A stretch of 35,389 nt of DNA. Origin: Planctomyces sp. (GTDB lineage: Bacteria; Planctomycetota; Planctomycetia; Planctomycetales; Planctomycetaceae). Position 1 is the first letter of the stretch. Each line of letters opens with the position of its first letter. The stretch lies in assembly GCA_005778225.1 (NCBI GenBank), contig SXPC01000106.1, positions 1 through 35,389 on the forward strand. The letters run 5' to 3'. Below, piece after piece: positions 16,359 through 25,269 of the stretch. The notes under the pieces are model-generated. The model did not search any database. It saw only the letters and a program-made list of their open reading frames with translations, and was not told the DNA's origin. The translations under genes were made by a program, and so were the position numbers.

Positions 16359-19232
16359 CTACCAGTAAATATACCGCTGAAACTCCAGCTGATCATTCGG
16401 CTTCAGCTTACTCACATCTTCGATCACATACTGATTCTCTTCCGAGTCGGTGATGATCTTCCCGGTGGGGCCGAATTCCAGGACGTTGGATTGCGTCCAG
16501 CGCATCAGGAAGGTTTCTCGTCCCAGCTGGGTTTCGACATCACATTCGAGGAAGCCGTGGGCGAGGCGGATTTTGTGGATGCGGGTGATGCGTCGGAAGT
16601 GGTAACGACGGTTGAGCGAGGCGCGGACCATCTGCTGCATTTCGACGGGCCAATCGGCCAGGTCGCGGATCAGGCCGACTTCCACGTGATCGCCATGTTC
16701 GTTCCACATTCGAAGACTGAGATAACGCTCCGGGTGGTTCGCCGGGAACAGGCGGATCGCGAAGACGTCATCGACTTCTTCGCTAGCCCCACGATCCCAA
16801 TTCGCGTCGCCGAGAACTTTTTTGACATGCAGCTGGCCGGTCGCACCGACGGAAATCGCGTCGCGCAGTGGATCGAGCCAGTGCAAGACAGGACGCTTTG
16901 ACGGCGTGGGTTCGACACGGTCAGGAGTCGGGACGGGCGCAACGGGGGTCTCGACGGCGGTCGCTGTCGTGTGCGCGACTTCGAGGGTGTCGACATCGGC
17001 ATCTTTGGAAAGCTGCGTCTGGATTTTTACCAGTCGTGCATAGGTGCCGCCTTCCTTCAGAAGTTTGGCGTGGGAGCCTTCTTCAATCAGACGACCACGT
17101 TCAAAGACAAGAATCCGGTCCGCATTTCGCAGTGTCGAAAGACGATGCGCGATGGCAATCGTGGTTCGGCCTTGAATGAGGACTTCGAGGGCCTGCTGAA
17201 TCTCGCGTTCCGCCTCTGCGTCGATATTACTCGTGGCTTCGTCGAGGACGAGGATCTTCGGGTTGTAGAGCAGGGTGCGCGCGATCGAGAGACGTTGCTT
17301 CTCGCCGCCGGACAATCCCGCGCCGTGTTCACCGAGAGGCGTCTCATAGCCCAGGCGGTTGCGGGCGATGAAGTCATGAGCCCCGGCTGCTCGCGCTGAT
17401 GCAAGGCCTTCTTCAATCGTCGTCCCAGGCTTGCCGTAGACGAGGTTATCCCAGATCGTCCCGCGGAACAGGAAGGAATCCTGCAGGACGATGCCGAGGT
17501 GTTCGCGGATCTGCGTCAAAGACATATCGCGGACATCAATGCCGTCGATGAGAATCCGGCCTTCGTTGACGTCGTAAAATCGTCCGAGCAGGTTGACCAT
17601 CGTCGTCTTGCCGGAGCCCGACTTGCCGACGATCCCGATCATCTCCCCCGGCTTGACGTCGAACGAGACATTCTTGATGACGGGCTGATGGCGGTCGTAG
17701 CCGAAGGTGACGTTTTCGAACTCGATCGCGCCTTGGACATCGTTCCAGGGAACCGTGTTGGCTTTCTCATCGATCGCGACGGGGGCATCGAGGATTTCGA
17801 GGGCGCGCTTGGTCCCAGTCATGAAGTTGGACAGCCACGAGGTGAAGTTCGAGAGTGTCGTCAGTGGGGCGTAGAACATCGCCAGATACGCCAGGAAGGC
17901 GATCAGCTGGCCGAGGGTCATCTGTTGGCCAATGACATCGCGGCCACCCACATACCAGACGATTAAGCCTCCCAGGCTGAAGATGAGCTGCATCGTGGCG
18001 GCGTACATGCTGTTGGCGTATTCGACGCCCAGACGTGAACGACGCAGGTGTTCGCTATGCTTCTGGTAATTTTCAAACTCACGCTTTTCCTGCGCGAAGG
18101 CTTTGACGACCCGGATCCCGGTCAGCATCCCCGAGAGTGCGGCGATCTGCTTGGAGGACGCATCCCACAAGCGGAAGTGTCGCGGATAAACGTACTTCCA
18201 GAAAAACCAGCTTCCCCCAAACAGCAGCGGGACGGGAATCAGCGTGAACATCGCCAGCTTCCAGTTCAGCGACATCAGCATGATCCAGACGCCGATCAGC
18301 TGGAAGATCTGCAGCAGGAACCCGCCGGTCATCTGGTGAACGAGACCGTGAATCGCTTCGCTGTCGTAGGCGACCCGGCTGATCAGCGAGCCGACCTGAT
18401 GGCGGTCGTAGTAGGCGATCGCGAGCTTTTCCAGACGCTGGACCATGCTGGCGCGTAGTTGACTGGTTAGACGCGTTCCAATCGAGGTTGCCAGACGCCC
18501 TTTGAAGACTTCGACCGCCGAGAGCACCATCCGTGAAGCCGCCAGCGACATCACGACGATGAGCAGCGTTGCAAAGATATCGGGAGCTGTGGAGCCGCTA
18601 CCAACGGTTAGCACGTGGTCGACGAGGTACTGCTGCAGCTTCGGCGGGACGAGTTCTGCACTCACGCCGAGGATCGTCAATCCGCACAGCAGCAGGGTTC
18701 GCCCCAGCTGTGGGCGGATGAGGTCTTTGACCTGATGGAAGATTTTGTGGTGGTGAAAGCAGCGCGGGCAGGTTTCCGAGGCATTCTGCAGGCGCAGCTG
18801 ACACGTTGGGCAGCGGTTTGCATCGGTCTGCTCGTCCGTGTGTACATCGACCCAGCCTTTTTCGTGCAGGACTTCCAGCTTGCGCGCGACGAAGTGGAAA
18901 CGATCCGCCAGCCCGTTAGAGAACCGCAGCACGTCATGCCAGTGATCGCCGGAGCGAATCTGCAGCACGCCCGAGCCGATGCCCGAGACGGTGCGTGTCG
19001 ACTGGATCTCCTTGATCGGGACCACGATGCGCAGCTTCGCCGCTGTGTTTCCCGTGGACGAGGCAGGTTCCTCTACGACCGAGGCATGGTCAGCAGTTAC
19101 AACGAGCCAGTGTTTGCGTGCCTGGCCGTCATCTCCCAGATCGGACTCCGCCGAGAGGAGGATGGGTCGGTGGTTGAGGTCGTGCAGATTGAGACAATCA
19201 GCCACGGCCTGTGGCAGGATTGAAACGTTCAT
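16359..19232 (-). CDS. Composite ABC exporter with N-terminal zinc ribbon and C-terminal DUF1854
   Basis: 957 aa, longer than a normal half-exporter (about 600). Order: an N-terminal beta domain (1-130, PH-like in appearance), a zinc ribbon with Cys141/144 and Cys155/158 (CPTC, CPRC), a six-helix type IV exporter membrane domain (about 175-460), an ATPase domain with Walker A GKSGSGKTT, signature LSGGEKQR, Walker B ILVLDEATSNID and the switch His in IAIAHRLST, then a linker and DUF1854 (about 795-957). All ATPase motifs are intact, so it should export a hydrophobic or peptide substrate as a homodimer. DUF1854 is, in other bacteria, a separate gene next to ABC genes linked with cyanophycin loci; no cyanophycin genes are here. 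Substrate unknown. Confidence 0.93.
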   Translation of the reverse strand: MNVSILPQAVADCLNLHDLNHRPILLSAESDLGDDGQARKHWLVVTADHASVVEEPASSTGNTAAKLRIVVPIKEIQSTRTVSGIGSGVLQIRSGDHWHDVLRFSNGLADRFHFVARKLEVLHEKGWVDVHTDEQTDANRCPTCQLRLQNASETCPRCFHHHKIFHQVKDLIRPQLGRTLLLCGLTILGVSAELVPPKLQQYLVDHVLTVGSGSTAPDIFATLLIVVMSLAASRMVLSAVEVFKGRLATSIGTRLTSQLRASMVQRLEKLAIAYYDRHQVGSLISRVAYDSEAIHGLVHQMTGGFLLQIFQLIGVWIMLMSLNWKLAMFTLIPVPLLFGGSWFFWKYVYPRHFRLWDASSKQIAALSGMLTGIRVVKAFAQEKREFENYQKHSEHLRRSRLGVEYANSMYAATMQLIFSLGGLIVWYVGGRDVIGQQMTLGQLIAFLAYLAMFYAPLTTLSNFTSWLSNFMTGTKRALEILDAPVAIDEKANTVPWNDVQGAIEFENVTFGYDRHQPVIKNVSFDVKPGEMIGIVGKSGSGKTTMVNLLGRFYDVNEGRILIDGIDVRDMSLTQIREHLGIVLQDSFLFRGTIWDNLVYGKPGTTIEEGLASARAAGAHDFIARNRLGYETPLGEHGAGLSGGEKQRLSIARTLLYNPKILVLDEATSNIDAEAEREIQQALEVLIQGRTTIAIAHRLSTLRNADRILVFERGRLIEEGSHAKLLKEGGTYARLVKIQTQLSKDADVDTLEVAHTTATAVETPVAPVPTPDRVEPTPSKRPVLHWLDPLRDAISVGATGQLHVKKVLGDANWDRGASEEVDDVFAIRLFPANHPERYLSLRMWNEHGDHVEVGLIRDLADWPVEMQQMVRASLNRRYHFRRITRIHKIRLAHGFLECDVETQLGRETFLMRWTQSNVLEFGPTGKIITDSEENQYVIEDVSKLKPNDQLEFQRYIYW

Positions 19233-19583
19233 GATGGGGATGGTCTCCAGACCGGGGGCGACTTTTGCCAGAAGTCAGGGGAAACTGATCGCGATTAGCA
19301 TTTTCGCGGAAGCGGTGTTTATGCGATTCCGTTCGCACACATGTTGGAATTTCGAGGGAAACTCTATGACGGGTGGAAAGCAGGGTCAAGAAGAGAAGTT
19401 GGTTTGGAGACAAAAACGTCAGACGGATTCACCACCAAGCCAGGAAGGGCACCAAGTCAAACCGAGAGAAACTCGTCTGACGAAAAAGCACGTTTATGGG
19501 TGGCAACCGCCGTCGAAATCTGCTGTTGGACGAACATCTTCCGGAGGCGGCTGACAATCCTGACCCCAGCGACCGGTTGATCT
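19233..19583. other. Intergenic region with inverted repeat and CTGACCCCAG copy
   Basis: 351 bases between the ABC exporter and the toxin gene. CGTCAGACG (19417-19425) and CGTCTGACG (19474-19482) form a 9-bp inverted repeat around 48 bases; each arm is also self-complementary. The enclosed part (CCACCAAGCCAGGAAGGGCA) resembles a degenerate CACRAAG repeat. AATCCTGACCCCAGC at 19556-19570 is a further copy of the repeat at 1247-1261. No gene is seen. Confidence 0.6.
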
Positions 19584-19928
19584 TTAGTAAAGATCCTCAT
19601 CCTTCAACTCGTCTCTTGAGAGATGGGCGATTGTGAGCACCTCAACAACATCGTCAAGAATTCGGTAAACAGCTCGATGCGTCTTCTTCTGTCCACTGCC
19701 ATAGATCAACTGTCGATACTCAGAACGGTTGTGATACCGCTGCTCAGTCAGAAGCCCGTGTCGAAATGGGTCTTCCGCAATTTTCATGATCTCTGTTCGA
19801 AAACCGATATACCATCGATATGCGATTTCAAGGTCGCGTGATGCATACCAGTCGGCTGCTTCTTCTAACTCCCGATCTGCACGAGGCGTCAATGCGACGG
19901 CATACTTCTTCACGGATTCGCCGTCCAA
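19584..19928 (-). CDS. ParE/RelE-superfamily toxin
   Basis: 114 aa, typical length for a type II toxin of this fold. Family blocks: VALTPRADRELEEAADWYASR, the helix-strand RTEIMKIAEDPFRHG and the C-terminal strand HRAVYRILDDVVEVLTIAH. The ATG overlaps the end of the antitoxin gene by 19 bases, so translation is coupled; a GTG 5 codons further in (VKKYAVAL) is another possible start that still overlaps. Whether it targets gyrase (ParE) or ribosome-bound mRNA (RelE) cannot be told from sequence; the usual catalytic RelE residues are not obvious. Confidence 0.85.
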   Translation of the reverse strand: MDGESVKKYAVALTPRADRELEEAADWYASRDLEIAYRWYIGFRTEIMKIAEDPFRHGLLTEQRYHNRSEYRQLIYGSGQKKTHRAVYRILDDVVEVLTIAHLSRDELKDEDLY

Positions 19929-20176
19929 CCGTACTTCGCACGAATTCGAGCATCGACCTCTTCAAACGGTCGACATAATCCAGCGTCGGCCTGACGGATA
20001 CCATCTTCAATGGCATCCACGTCTTCCTCTTCCTGTTTCTCTTGTAGAAACTTGCGGACACAATCTACGAAAGTGATAGCGCGGTCGTTCGTCGACAGCG
20101 TTTCAACATATTTGTTGAAAGCTTCGAGATCTTCTTTTCTCACGGGACGTTGAGATAGTGAGAGTGCAGGCGTCAT
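19910..20176 (-). CDS. Antitoxin of the ParE/RelE-type pair
   Basis: 88 aa, acidic, ending in DAIEDGIRQADAGLCRPFEE, the toxin-wrapping tail pattern seen in many ParD/RelB-like antitoxins (an alpha-helical segment, then x-x-G-x-x-x-P-x-E-E-V). The N-terminal half has no clear ribbon-helix-helix. GGAG lies 8 bases before the ATG. First gene of a two-gene operon with its own promoter at 20205-20234, typically autorepressed by the complex. Confidence 0.8.
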   Translation of the reverse strand: MTPALSLSQRPVRKEDLEAFNKYVETLSTNDRAITFVDCVRKFLQEKQEEEDVDAIEDGIRQADAGLCRPFEEVDARIRAKYGWTANP

Positions 20177-20204
20177 TTTTACATCTCCAATAGCAGCAGA
20201 TGGA

Positions 20205-20234
20205 ATTATATCCTTTGAAAAGGGCTGACGCCAA
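20205..20234 (-). promoter_or_regulatory. Promoter of the toxin-antitoxin operon
   Basis: On the minus strand: TTGGCG (20229-20234), 18-base spacer, perfect TATAAT (20205-20210), about 29 bases before the antitoxin ATG. The -35 sits right after the stop of the upstream gene (20243), so the pair carries its own promoter in a 66-base gap. Confidence 0.65.
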
Positions 20235-20242
20235 CAACTTTT

Positions 20243-22150
20243 CTACGCCGCTGCCAGCGTTCGCGCTTGCCTGGCCGCGTTGATCCAGCCTTGCATTTTC
20301 TCGACTTCCGGGAGTTGTGAGTTTCTCAAGACCGACTGGCCGACGGAGGTCTGCGAGAAGTCCCAGGCCTGGACAGACAGGTCGTCGAGGTTGGCTTTGG
20401 CGACGTCGGCGGGTGTACGGTAGCCGCAGCCGACGAGGATCTGGGCGTGGTAACCACGTAATCCTGGGATCTGACAGACCAGACGGGCCTGGTCCTGCCA
20501 CTCGCGGATGGTGTCGGGCTTGATGTGGCTGGTGTTGAGGCGGTGGGCGGTTGTCTTGGCGTCGAGCTTGAGGAAGTCTGCGACTGTCTTGACGTTGATG
20601 CGGTAGAAGCGAGCAGCCGTCTTCGGGCCGATGGACGGGGCGTCGACGACGTCGCTGGACAGTTCCAGGTGATACTGCGGACCATGAGAAGCGGCAACGA
20701 CTGGTAATGGTGGTGGCGTCTTGGTGATGGGAGCTGGCGCTGTCGGCAGGATCTGCTCATAACGCACGGGCGATTTCTCAACCACGTGTTGTTTGACCGG
20801 CTCTGGTTTCACCATCTTGATTTCAGAACGTCGTGGCTGAACTTGTTCGACTGACAGACGAGCCGCTTCCAGCAGGTCGATCTCCGCCTGCTTTTCAAGT
20901 TCACGCGATGATTTGGCATTCGCGACAGGAATGTCGAAGTCCAGAGGCGAAGTCTTGACTGGCTTGTGAACAGGGGTTGGCTCGGGCTGGCGTGCTGGTT
21001 TGTGCTCGGCGCGTGTCGGCGATGCGGTTGCGGCCAGGCTCGATTCTTCCGCTTTCAACGCAGCGGGAGAAAGAGGAGGGATCGCTTTGATCGGGGTTGG
21101 TTCGAGCAGTGTGGAACGGTTGGCGACATGCACTGGCGGCGGAGTCGGGCTTGTCTTCCGGGCAGGGACTGGCGGAGGCGATTCGACTTGCGTCGAGATC
21201 GGACGAGCCAGACCTTGTTTCTTGTTCGACTTCGGTGACGAGTTCGCGTTGCGTGCCCGGTCTGCCCATTCCTTGACGACACGCTGCTCTTCCGGCAGGT
21301 TATAGACGAGCTTGCCGGTTGCTTTGAGTTCGCGATAAATCGCTTCCACCTCGGACTGTTCCGCGAGGTGTTCCATCTTCTTGGTGATCCAGTTGACCGG
21401 CATCGAGATCGTGGCAAGGAATGTCTCCAGTGTCAGATCGGTTTCTGCAGGCGTCGCCTTGGATTCGTAAAACGCACGGTCGAGGACCATCGAAAACGAA
21501 ACGGCTGCGTACATGAGCAACTGTGAGAGGACTTTCTGCGCGTAATCATCCCAGCCCGCTTCGGGGTAGCGACTGCCGGTCTCGAAGTCGTAGTGTTCAA
21601 TCAGTGGATGGTAATATTCGTGGGCGAGTGTCGCGCCTTGTCGGACGAATTCTTCCAGCCAGTCCTGGGTCGTCGGGACTTTGAGCTTGGGGATCTCGCC
21701 CTGCTCGGTCGCGTATCGCATCAGTTCATTGTACGACTTGGTGACGCTCCATTCAGCCGCCCTATGAATCTGGGATTCGCGGGTCGTCTGGCCGGTGTGA
21801 AACGGCATGATCGGGTCGGTGAAGTAGTGACTGAGAACGCCCGCCGCGTAGACGGCTTCTTCCCATTCTTCCCGCTGCAGCAGTTCGACGGTTCGCTCGT
21901 ACCAGCCACGAGCGGTGATCGCTGCTCCGCCCCAGTAGTTTTCTGAGACGTGAAGGACGTGATTGCGGAAGTCTTTGAAGATCGTATCCGGGTCTTTGGC
22001 ACCGCGCAGATAGACGGAGTGATACTTGAGAAACAGATCCCGCCACTGCTTCGAAGAGGGATGCGACAGGTATGTGAGGGCATCGAGCGCCAGCTTATGG
22101 TGCGTCGAACTTGCCTGGGCGGCGTAGATGACCCGAAACAACAAACTCAT
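20243..22150 (-). CDS. Zinc-dependent phospholipase C-like domain fused to DUF4332
   Basis: 635 aa from the ATG at 22150 (GAGGAC just upstream; a TTG at 22180 would add 10 residues). Residues 1-230 resemble the zinc-dependent phospholipase C/S1-P1 nuclease fold: histidines in SSTHHKLALDAL, RNHVLHVSENYW, VLSHYFTDPIMPFHTG and EYYHPLIEHYDF are spaced as its metal ligands. There is no signal peptide, unlike secreted PLCs. A Pro/Ala/Lys-rich linker of about 200 residues follows, then DUF4332 (about 490-635), built from helix-hairpin-helix-like units (APSIGPKTAARFYRINVKTV). Function unknown; an intracellular role in nucleic acid or lipid handling is possible. Confidence 0.8.
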   Translation of the reverse strand: MSLLFRVIYAAQASSTHHKLALDALTYLSHPSSKQWRDLFLKYHSVYLRGAKDPDTIFKDFRNHVLHVSENYWGGAAITARGWYERTVELLQREEWEEAVYAAGVLSHYFTDPIMPFHTGQTTRESQIHRAAEWSVTKSYNELMRYATEQGEIPKLKVPTTQDWLEEFVRQGATLAHEYYHPLIEHYDFETGSRYPEAGWDDYAQKVLSQLLMYAAVSFSMVLDRAFYESKATPAETDLTLETFLATISMPVNWITKKMEHLAEQSEVEAIYRELKATGKLVYNLPEEQRVVKEWADRARNANSSPKSNKKQGLARPISTQVESPPPVPARKTSPTPPPVHVANRSTLLEPTPIKAIPPLSPAALKAEESSLAATASPTRAEHKPARQPEPTPVHKPVKTSPLDFDIPVANAKSSRELEKQAEIDLLEAARLSVEQVQPRRSEIKMVKPEPVKQHVVEKSPVRYEQILPTAPAPITKTPPPLPVVAASHGPQYHLELSSDVVDAPSIGPKTAARFYRINVKTVADFLKLDAKTTAHRLNTSHIKPDTIREWQDQARLVCQIPGLRGYHAQILVGCGYRTPADVAKANLDDLSVQAWDFSQTSVGQSVLRNSQLPEVEKMQGWINAARQARTLAAA

Positions 22151-22358
22151 GTCCAGTCCTCGTCGAAATTGAGACGTCAAGGGCTGTGCATATCGGATCG
22201 CGATCAGCGGGAACAGACGAGAAATCGCTTGGAGAGGGGGTTTTGTAAGTTTGTCGGGGGAGAAGCGGGCGATGGAGAGGTGTTGAGAACGCGAGTTGCT
22301 TATTTTGATGGCCGAGATAGTAAAATGAGCGGTACGATGAATCGTGTCAGCCGTTGAC

Positions 22359-25019
22359 CTACACCTCAGCCATGTCCTTCGCGGCGGATTGAGTTTCGAT
22401 CATGTGGTTGATCATCGAGACGAGGGTCGACTTGTTGACCGGCTTGGTCAGGTATTCGTCGCAGCCTGCGTTGAGGCATTTCTCGCGGTCGCCTTGATTG
22501 GCGTGGGCAGTCAGCGCGACGATCGGGGTCAGGAAGCGTTCTTCCCGCAGCATGCGTGTTGCGGCGTAGCCATCGAGGATTGGCATCTGCATGTCCATCA
22601 GGACGAGGTCGTAATGCTCGGAGGACTTGTGGATCATTTCGAGAGCGACTTGGCCATTTTCAGCGATGTCGACGTGAGCGCCGGCTTTCTTCAGGATGAA
22701 GGAAATCAGACGCTGGTTGTCCGGACCATCTTCCACGTACAGGATTCGGTACTTCGATTTGAGGCTGTCCGCAGGTGTCAATGTGGGAGCGACCTTCTCT
22801 GAGGCGGGCTTGGCTTGTGGATCGACAGCGGGTTGGAGGACTTCGACTGGCAGCTTGAGGACGAAGCAGGAACCAACGCCGACTGTGCTGTCGACAGTCA
22901 GTTCGCCGCCGAGCATATCGGCCAGATTCTTGCTGATCGAAAGTCCCAGGCCCGTGCCGCCGAATTTGCGGGTCAGTGAATAATCAACCTGGGAAAAGGG
23001 CGTAAACAGTGTTTTGAGCTTCTCATCCGAGATGCCAATCCCAGAGTCGCGGACTTCGACCGTCAGGACGCCCGGCGTACCTGCTTCGTAGCGGGCACGC
23101 AGGCAGACTTGACCCTGACTGGTGAATTTCACGCCGTTGGAAAGCAGGTTCATGACGATTTGTTTGAATCGTTTCGCATCGGTCTTGACCAGGGCAGGGA
23201 TCGTGCCGGCGAGTTGGAACTGCAGGCTGACATCTTTCGAACGAGCCAGCGGGCCGACCTGCGTCATGCATTCGTTGAAGATGGTCATCGGAGCCGTCGG
23301 GCCCATCGTCAATTCCATCGTGCCGATTTCGATGCGGGACTGGTCAAGAACGTCGTTGATAATATCGAGAAGCTGGTGGCCGCTCTTTTGGATGGAAGAA
23401 ATGGCCTGTTCGCGTTGGTCCTGATCGGCGTTTGATTGCAGGATGTCTGCAAAGCCCATGATCGAGGTCATCGGAGTGCGGATTTCGTGGCTGATGTTCG
23501 CGAGGAATTCTGCCTTGATGCGATTCGCCGACTCGGCTTCCATCTTGGAGATGGTCAGTTCTTTATTCACGGACTCGATTTTATTCATTGCCTCATCGCA
23601 TTGATCGAGAACGCGGTTGTATTGAGCGGCAATGATTCCAGTTTCCGTGAAATCATCCGCCTGGGCGCGGGCGGTACGATCACCCAGGATGTTATTTTCC
23701 ATCGTGCCAAGCAGATCGTAAAGATCGTTGCGGGCACCGTGTTCGACGACGTTCAGGCCAATCTTCTCTTCTTCTTCGGTCACCCGGAGCGGGATGAAGA
23801 TCTTGACGACGGACAGGTACAGCATCGAGACGCCAAACGCCCACACGAAGCAGACAACGCAACCAATGGCCTGGACGGCAAAGACTTTGAACTGCGTTTC
23901 TCCCGGATTCAGTTGGTCCGCATCAATGACGAAGGCGACTGCTAGCGTTCCCCAGACACCGGCGATACCGTGCGTCGTGACGGCGCCGACGGCATCGTCG
24001 ACCTTCCAGCGGTTCTCGATCAATTCCTGGGCGAACAGGCAGATCATGCTTCCAGCGGCTGCAATGAGAACGGTCTCGATGGGGGCAGCCAGATTACAAC
24101 TCGCTGTGATACTGACCAGGCCTGCGAGAACGGCGTTGATCAGCCACTCAATGCGCATCGGTTTACCGCAAGCAGTCAGATAAATCAGAACAGGGACTGC
24201 ACCCGCGCATCCGCCGAGGAATGTGTTGAAAAGAACCAGCGGAGTCTTCTCGCTGTAACCGATCGTGCTACCGCCGTTAAAGCCGAACCAGCCGAACCAC
24301 AGCATGAAGGCACCGAGAGTCGCGAAGCTGGCATTGCTTTGTGTGAAGAGGCGACCTGTGCCGTCGGCTTGATAGCGTCCCAGACGCGGGCCGATCATGA
24401 GAATGCCAGCCAGGGAACACCAGGCTCCTATGGAGTGGACGACAGTCGACCCTGCAAAGTCGCGGAAACCCAACGAGTACAGCCAGCCGTGCTGAGCCCC
24501 TTCGCCAATGCCGTACCAGGCCCAGTGCCCGAAGATGGGATAGATGATTCCGCCAATCGCGACGACGAAGACGGAATAAGCGAGGAATCTCATTCGTTCC
24601 GCAACCGCCCCAGAGCAGATCGTTACTGATGTGCTGGAGAAAACCGCCTGGAACATGAAGAATGCGAGCATCGTCGAGGAGGTATTGGGACTTCCGAAGA
24701 AGAACCCATTCGTACCGATCAGACCCGACAGGGAGTCTCCGAACATGAAGGCAAAGCCAAACGCCCAGAACGCCATGCCGCAGATACATTGATCGATCAG
24801 GTTCTTGGCAGCGACATTAATGCTGTGTTTCGAGCGACAAAGCCCTGATTCCAGACAGCAAAAACCAGCCTGCATCACGAAGACGAGTATCGTGGCGCAG
24901 CCCAGCCAAACAAGGTCAATGGTCGATAGTTCTTGCATGGGAGTACGTAATGTACCTAACGAATGAATCGCCGTGTCCCCCTGAGGCAAGAGGTCCAGCC
25001 GGAGGTGTGGCGTCAACAT
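22359..25019 (-). CDS. Ammonium channel-histidine kinase-receiver fusion (Amt sensor kinase)
   Basis: 886 aa. Residues about 30-412 are a full Amt/Rh channel: Asp187 and His195 (DFAGSTVVHS), the twin His350 (TTHGIAGVWG), the Phe gate segments FQAVFSS and WFGFNGGST. The C-terminal Amt tail (GLNVVEHGA) leads into a coiled coil (about 430-500), then HisKA with His511 (FLANISHEIRTP), HATPase_c (NLLSNGVKF, DSGIGI, GGTGLGL) and a receiver with Asp809 (VLMDMQMP). Amt-kinase fusions are known; Ks-Amt5 of the anammox planctomycete Kuenenia is an ammonium sensor. The likely role is sensing external ammonium and passing phosphate to an Hpt partner. The ATG at 24938 (MQELSTIDLVWLG) matches Amt N-termini and may be the true start. 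Numbering is from 25019. Confidence 0.95.
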   Translation of the reverse strand: MLTPHLRLDLLPQGDTAIHSLGTLRTPMQELSTIDLVWLGCATILVFVMQAGFCCLESGLCRSKHSINVAAKNLIDQCICGMAFWAFGFAFMFGDSLSGLIGTNGFFFGSPNTSSTMLAFFMFQAVFSSTSVTICSGAVAERMRFLAYSVFVVAIGGIIYPIFGHWAWYGIGEGAQHGWLYSLGFRDFAGSTVVHSIGAWCSLAGILMIGPRLGRYQADGTGRLFTQSNASFATLGAFMLWFGWFGFNGGSTIGYSEKTPLVLFNTFLGGCAGAVPVLIYLTACGKPMRIEWLINAVLAGLVSITASCNLAAPIETVLIAAAGSMICLFAQELIENRWKVDDAVGAVTTHGIAGVWGTLAVAFVIDADQLNPGETQFKVFAVQAIGCVVCFVWAFGVSMLYLSVVKIFIPLRVTEEEEKIGLNVVEHGARNDLYDLLGTMENNILGDRTARAQADDFTETGIIAAQYNRVLDQCDEAMNKIESVNKELTISKMEAESANRIKAEFLANISHEIRTPMTSIMGFADILQSNADQDQREQAISSIQKSGHQLLDIINDVLDQSRIEIGTMELTMGPTAPMTIFNECMTQVGPLARSKDVSLQFQLAGTIPALVKTDAKRFKQIVMNLLSNGVKFTSQGQVCLRARYEAGTPGVLTVEVRDSGIGISDEKLKTLFTPFSQVDYSLTRKFGGTGLGLSISKNLADMLGGELTVDSTVGVGSCFVLKLPVEVLQPAVDPQAKPASEKVAPTLTPADSLKSKYRILYVEDGPDNQRLISFILKKAGAHVDIAENGQVALEMIHKSSEHYDLVLMDMQMPILDGYAATRMLREERFLTPIVALTAHANQGDREKCLNAGCDEYLTKPVNKSTLVSMINHMIETQSAAKDMAEV

Positions 25020-25041
25020 GAGCCACCCGGCTGTAAACTAG

Positions 25042-25057
25042 GTTGCGAAAACGCAAC
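25042..25057. promoter_or_regulatory. Palindrome GTTGCGAAAACGCAAC upstream of the Amt kinase
   Basis: Perfect 6-bp half sites GTTGCG/CGCAAC around AAAA, 23 bases upstream of the 25019 ATG. A second GCAAC-AGC-GTTGC inverted repeat lies at 25131-25143. Operator-like; the regulator is unknown. Confidence 0.45.
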
Positions 25058-25269
25058 ACAGTGGCTTCTTCATCGTAATTACAGCGACTGCACTCAAACG
25101 TTAGCGCTGAAATCGAGGGCTGTAGCGGTTGCAACAGCGTTGCGGTAGAGGAAAACACTCTAGCGGGAGCATGCGCACAGTAGATATACGACCATCTCGA
25201 TGAGCGTAGATTTTCAATGCCTCACCGACCGGGAAAGGGGAGCGAACTATTCGTCAGCGAGGTGTCAGT

